From contig NZ_CACRUY010000041.1 in NCBI RefSeq assembly GCF_902652685.1, positions 1 to 49,056 on the forward strand: 49,056 nt of DNA, written 5' to 3'. The first letter of the stretch is position 1, and the number at the start of each line of letters is the position of its first letter. This document shows, one piece after another, positions 48,985 through 49,056 of the stretch. Source of the stretch: Mycobacterium sp. Marseille-P9652. GTDB lineage: Bacteria > Actinomycetota > Actinomycetes > Mycobacteriales > Mycobacteriaceae. Both the position numbers and the translations under genes were made by a program. The notes beneath the pieces were generated by a model that saw only the letters and a program-made list of their open reading frames with translations, ran no database searches and was not told where the DNA came from.

Positions 48985-49056
48985 ATGACGGGTGAGCCTC
49001 AGGGGTTATCGGTGCGCCGTCGGTTTTGGGAGCTGGTAGCGCAGGGTGTGCCGCCG
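48985..49056 (+). mobile_element. Transposase N-terminus (partial, runs off right edge)
   Basis: Twenty-four codons from ATG 48985 (AGGGG upstream) encode MTGEPQGLSVRRRFWELVAQ and on to the edge. The RR-x-F-x-x-L-V-x-x-G-x-P pattern parallels the left-edge peptide, so both probably belong to the same transposase family, IS30-like by inference. Confidence 0.5.

Overview
The window is high-GC actinobacterial DNA from a non-tuberculous Mycobacterium. The markers are close relatives of M. tuberculosis DosR (dormancy) regulon proteins Rv2623, Rv2624c, Rv2625c and Rv2627c, a PE-family protein, WS/DGAT acyltransferase, FadD-type ligases, DUF732 secreted proteins, and several genes that begin exactly 7 nt after a TANNNT -10 box (leaderless transcripts). 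All family and homolog names come from reading the translations and from memory; no database search was run.

Layout. 1-107: outward-facing start of a transposase. 179-2592: minus-strand operon of a cysteine-containing HTH regulator, a membrane protein, a cupin and a nitronate monooxygenase. 2771-15171: a dormancy block with two tandem universal stress proteins, a GAF-ANTAR regulator, a Rip3-like site-2 protease, an SRPBCC protein, WS/DGAT, an Rv2627c-like hydrolase, flavodoxin, a cNMP-binding lysine acetyltransferase, a FadD ligase and a ribosome-hibernation factor (Rv0079/RafH type). DosR-type palindromes (GGGAC..GTCCC type) lie at 7216, 10254, 10303 and 15202, with weaker candidates elsewhere. 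For three of them the box centre lies 42-43 bp upstream of the transcription start predicted from a -10 hexamer.

15200-24054: an aromatic-acid catabolic cluster. pcaHGB (protocatechuate 3,4-dioxygenase and carboxymuconate cycloisomerase) is divergent from a phthalate-type ring-hydroxylating dioxygenase, a dihydrodiol dehydrogenase and a class II aldolase-type decarboxylase, all joined by 4-nt stop/start overlaps. An IclR regulator lies downstream and a 20-bp-phased direct repeat lies in the divergent promoter. The cluster makes chemical sense as phthalate (or a related aromatic dicarboxylate) to protocatechuate to ring cleavage. It sits inside an order otherwise resembling Rv2623-Rv2638; Rv2637-like DedA and an Rv2638-like STAS protein follow at 26.7-28.6 kb.

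24178-38413: lipid and general metabolism (acyl-CoA ligases, SGNH hydrolase, DedA, TetR, carboxylate-amine ligase, TauE exporter, catalase-like protein, SDR, CMD protein, MBL-fold protein, crotonase), an unlisted 34-aa single-helix membrane protein, and a DUF732 secreted protein.

38449-38955: four tRNA genes. The last, tRNA-Val(GAC), is the integration site of a 6.8-kb island bounded by a 17-bp direct repeat (38945-38961 and 45716-45732). The island holds phage remnants (two zinc-ribbon ORFs, a terminase small subunit), a PE protein with an unusual non-repetitive C-terminus, an AlbA_2/Schlafen-type protein and a proline-rich DUF732 protein. It has no recognisable integrase.

45760-48722: a class III adenylate cyclase and four small secreted proteins. 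48957-49056: the outward-facing start of a second transposase related to the one at the left edge.
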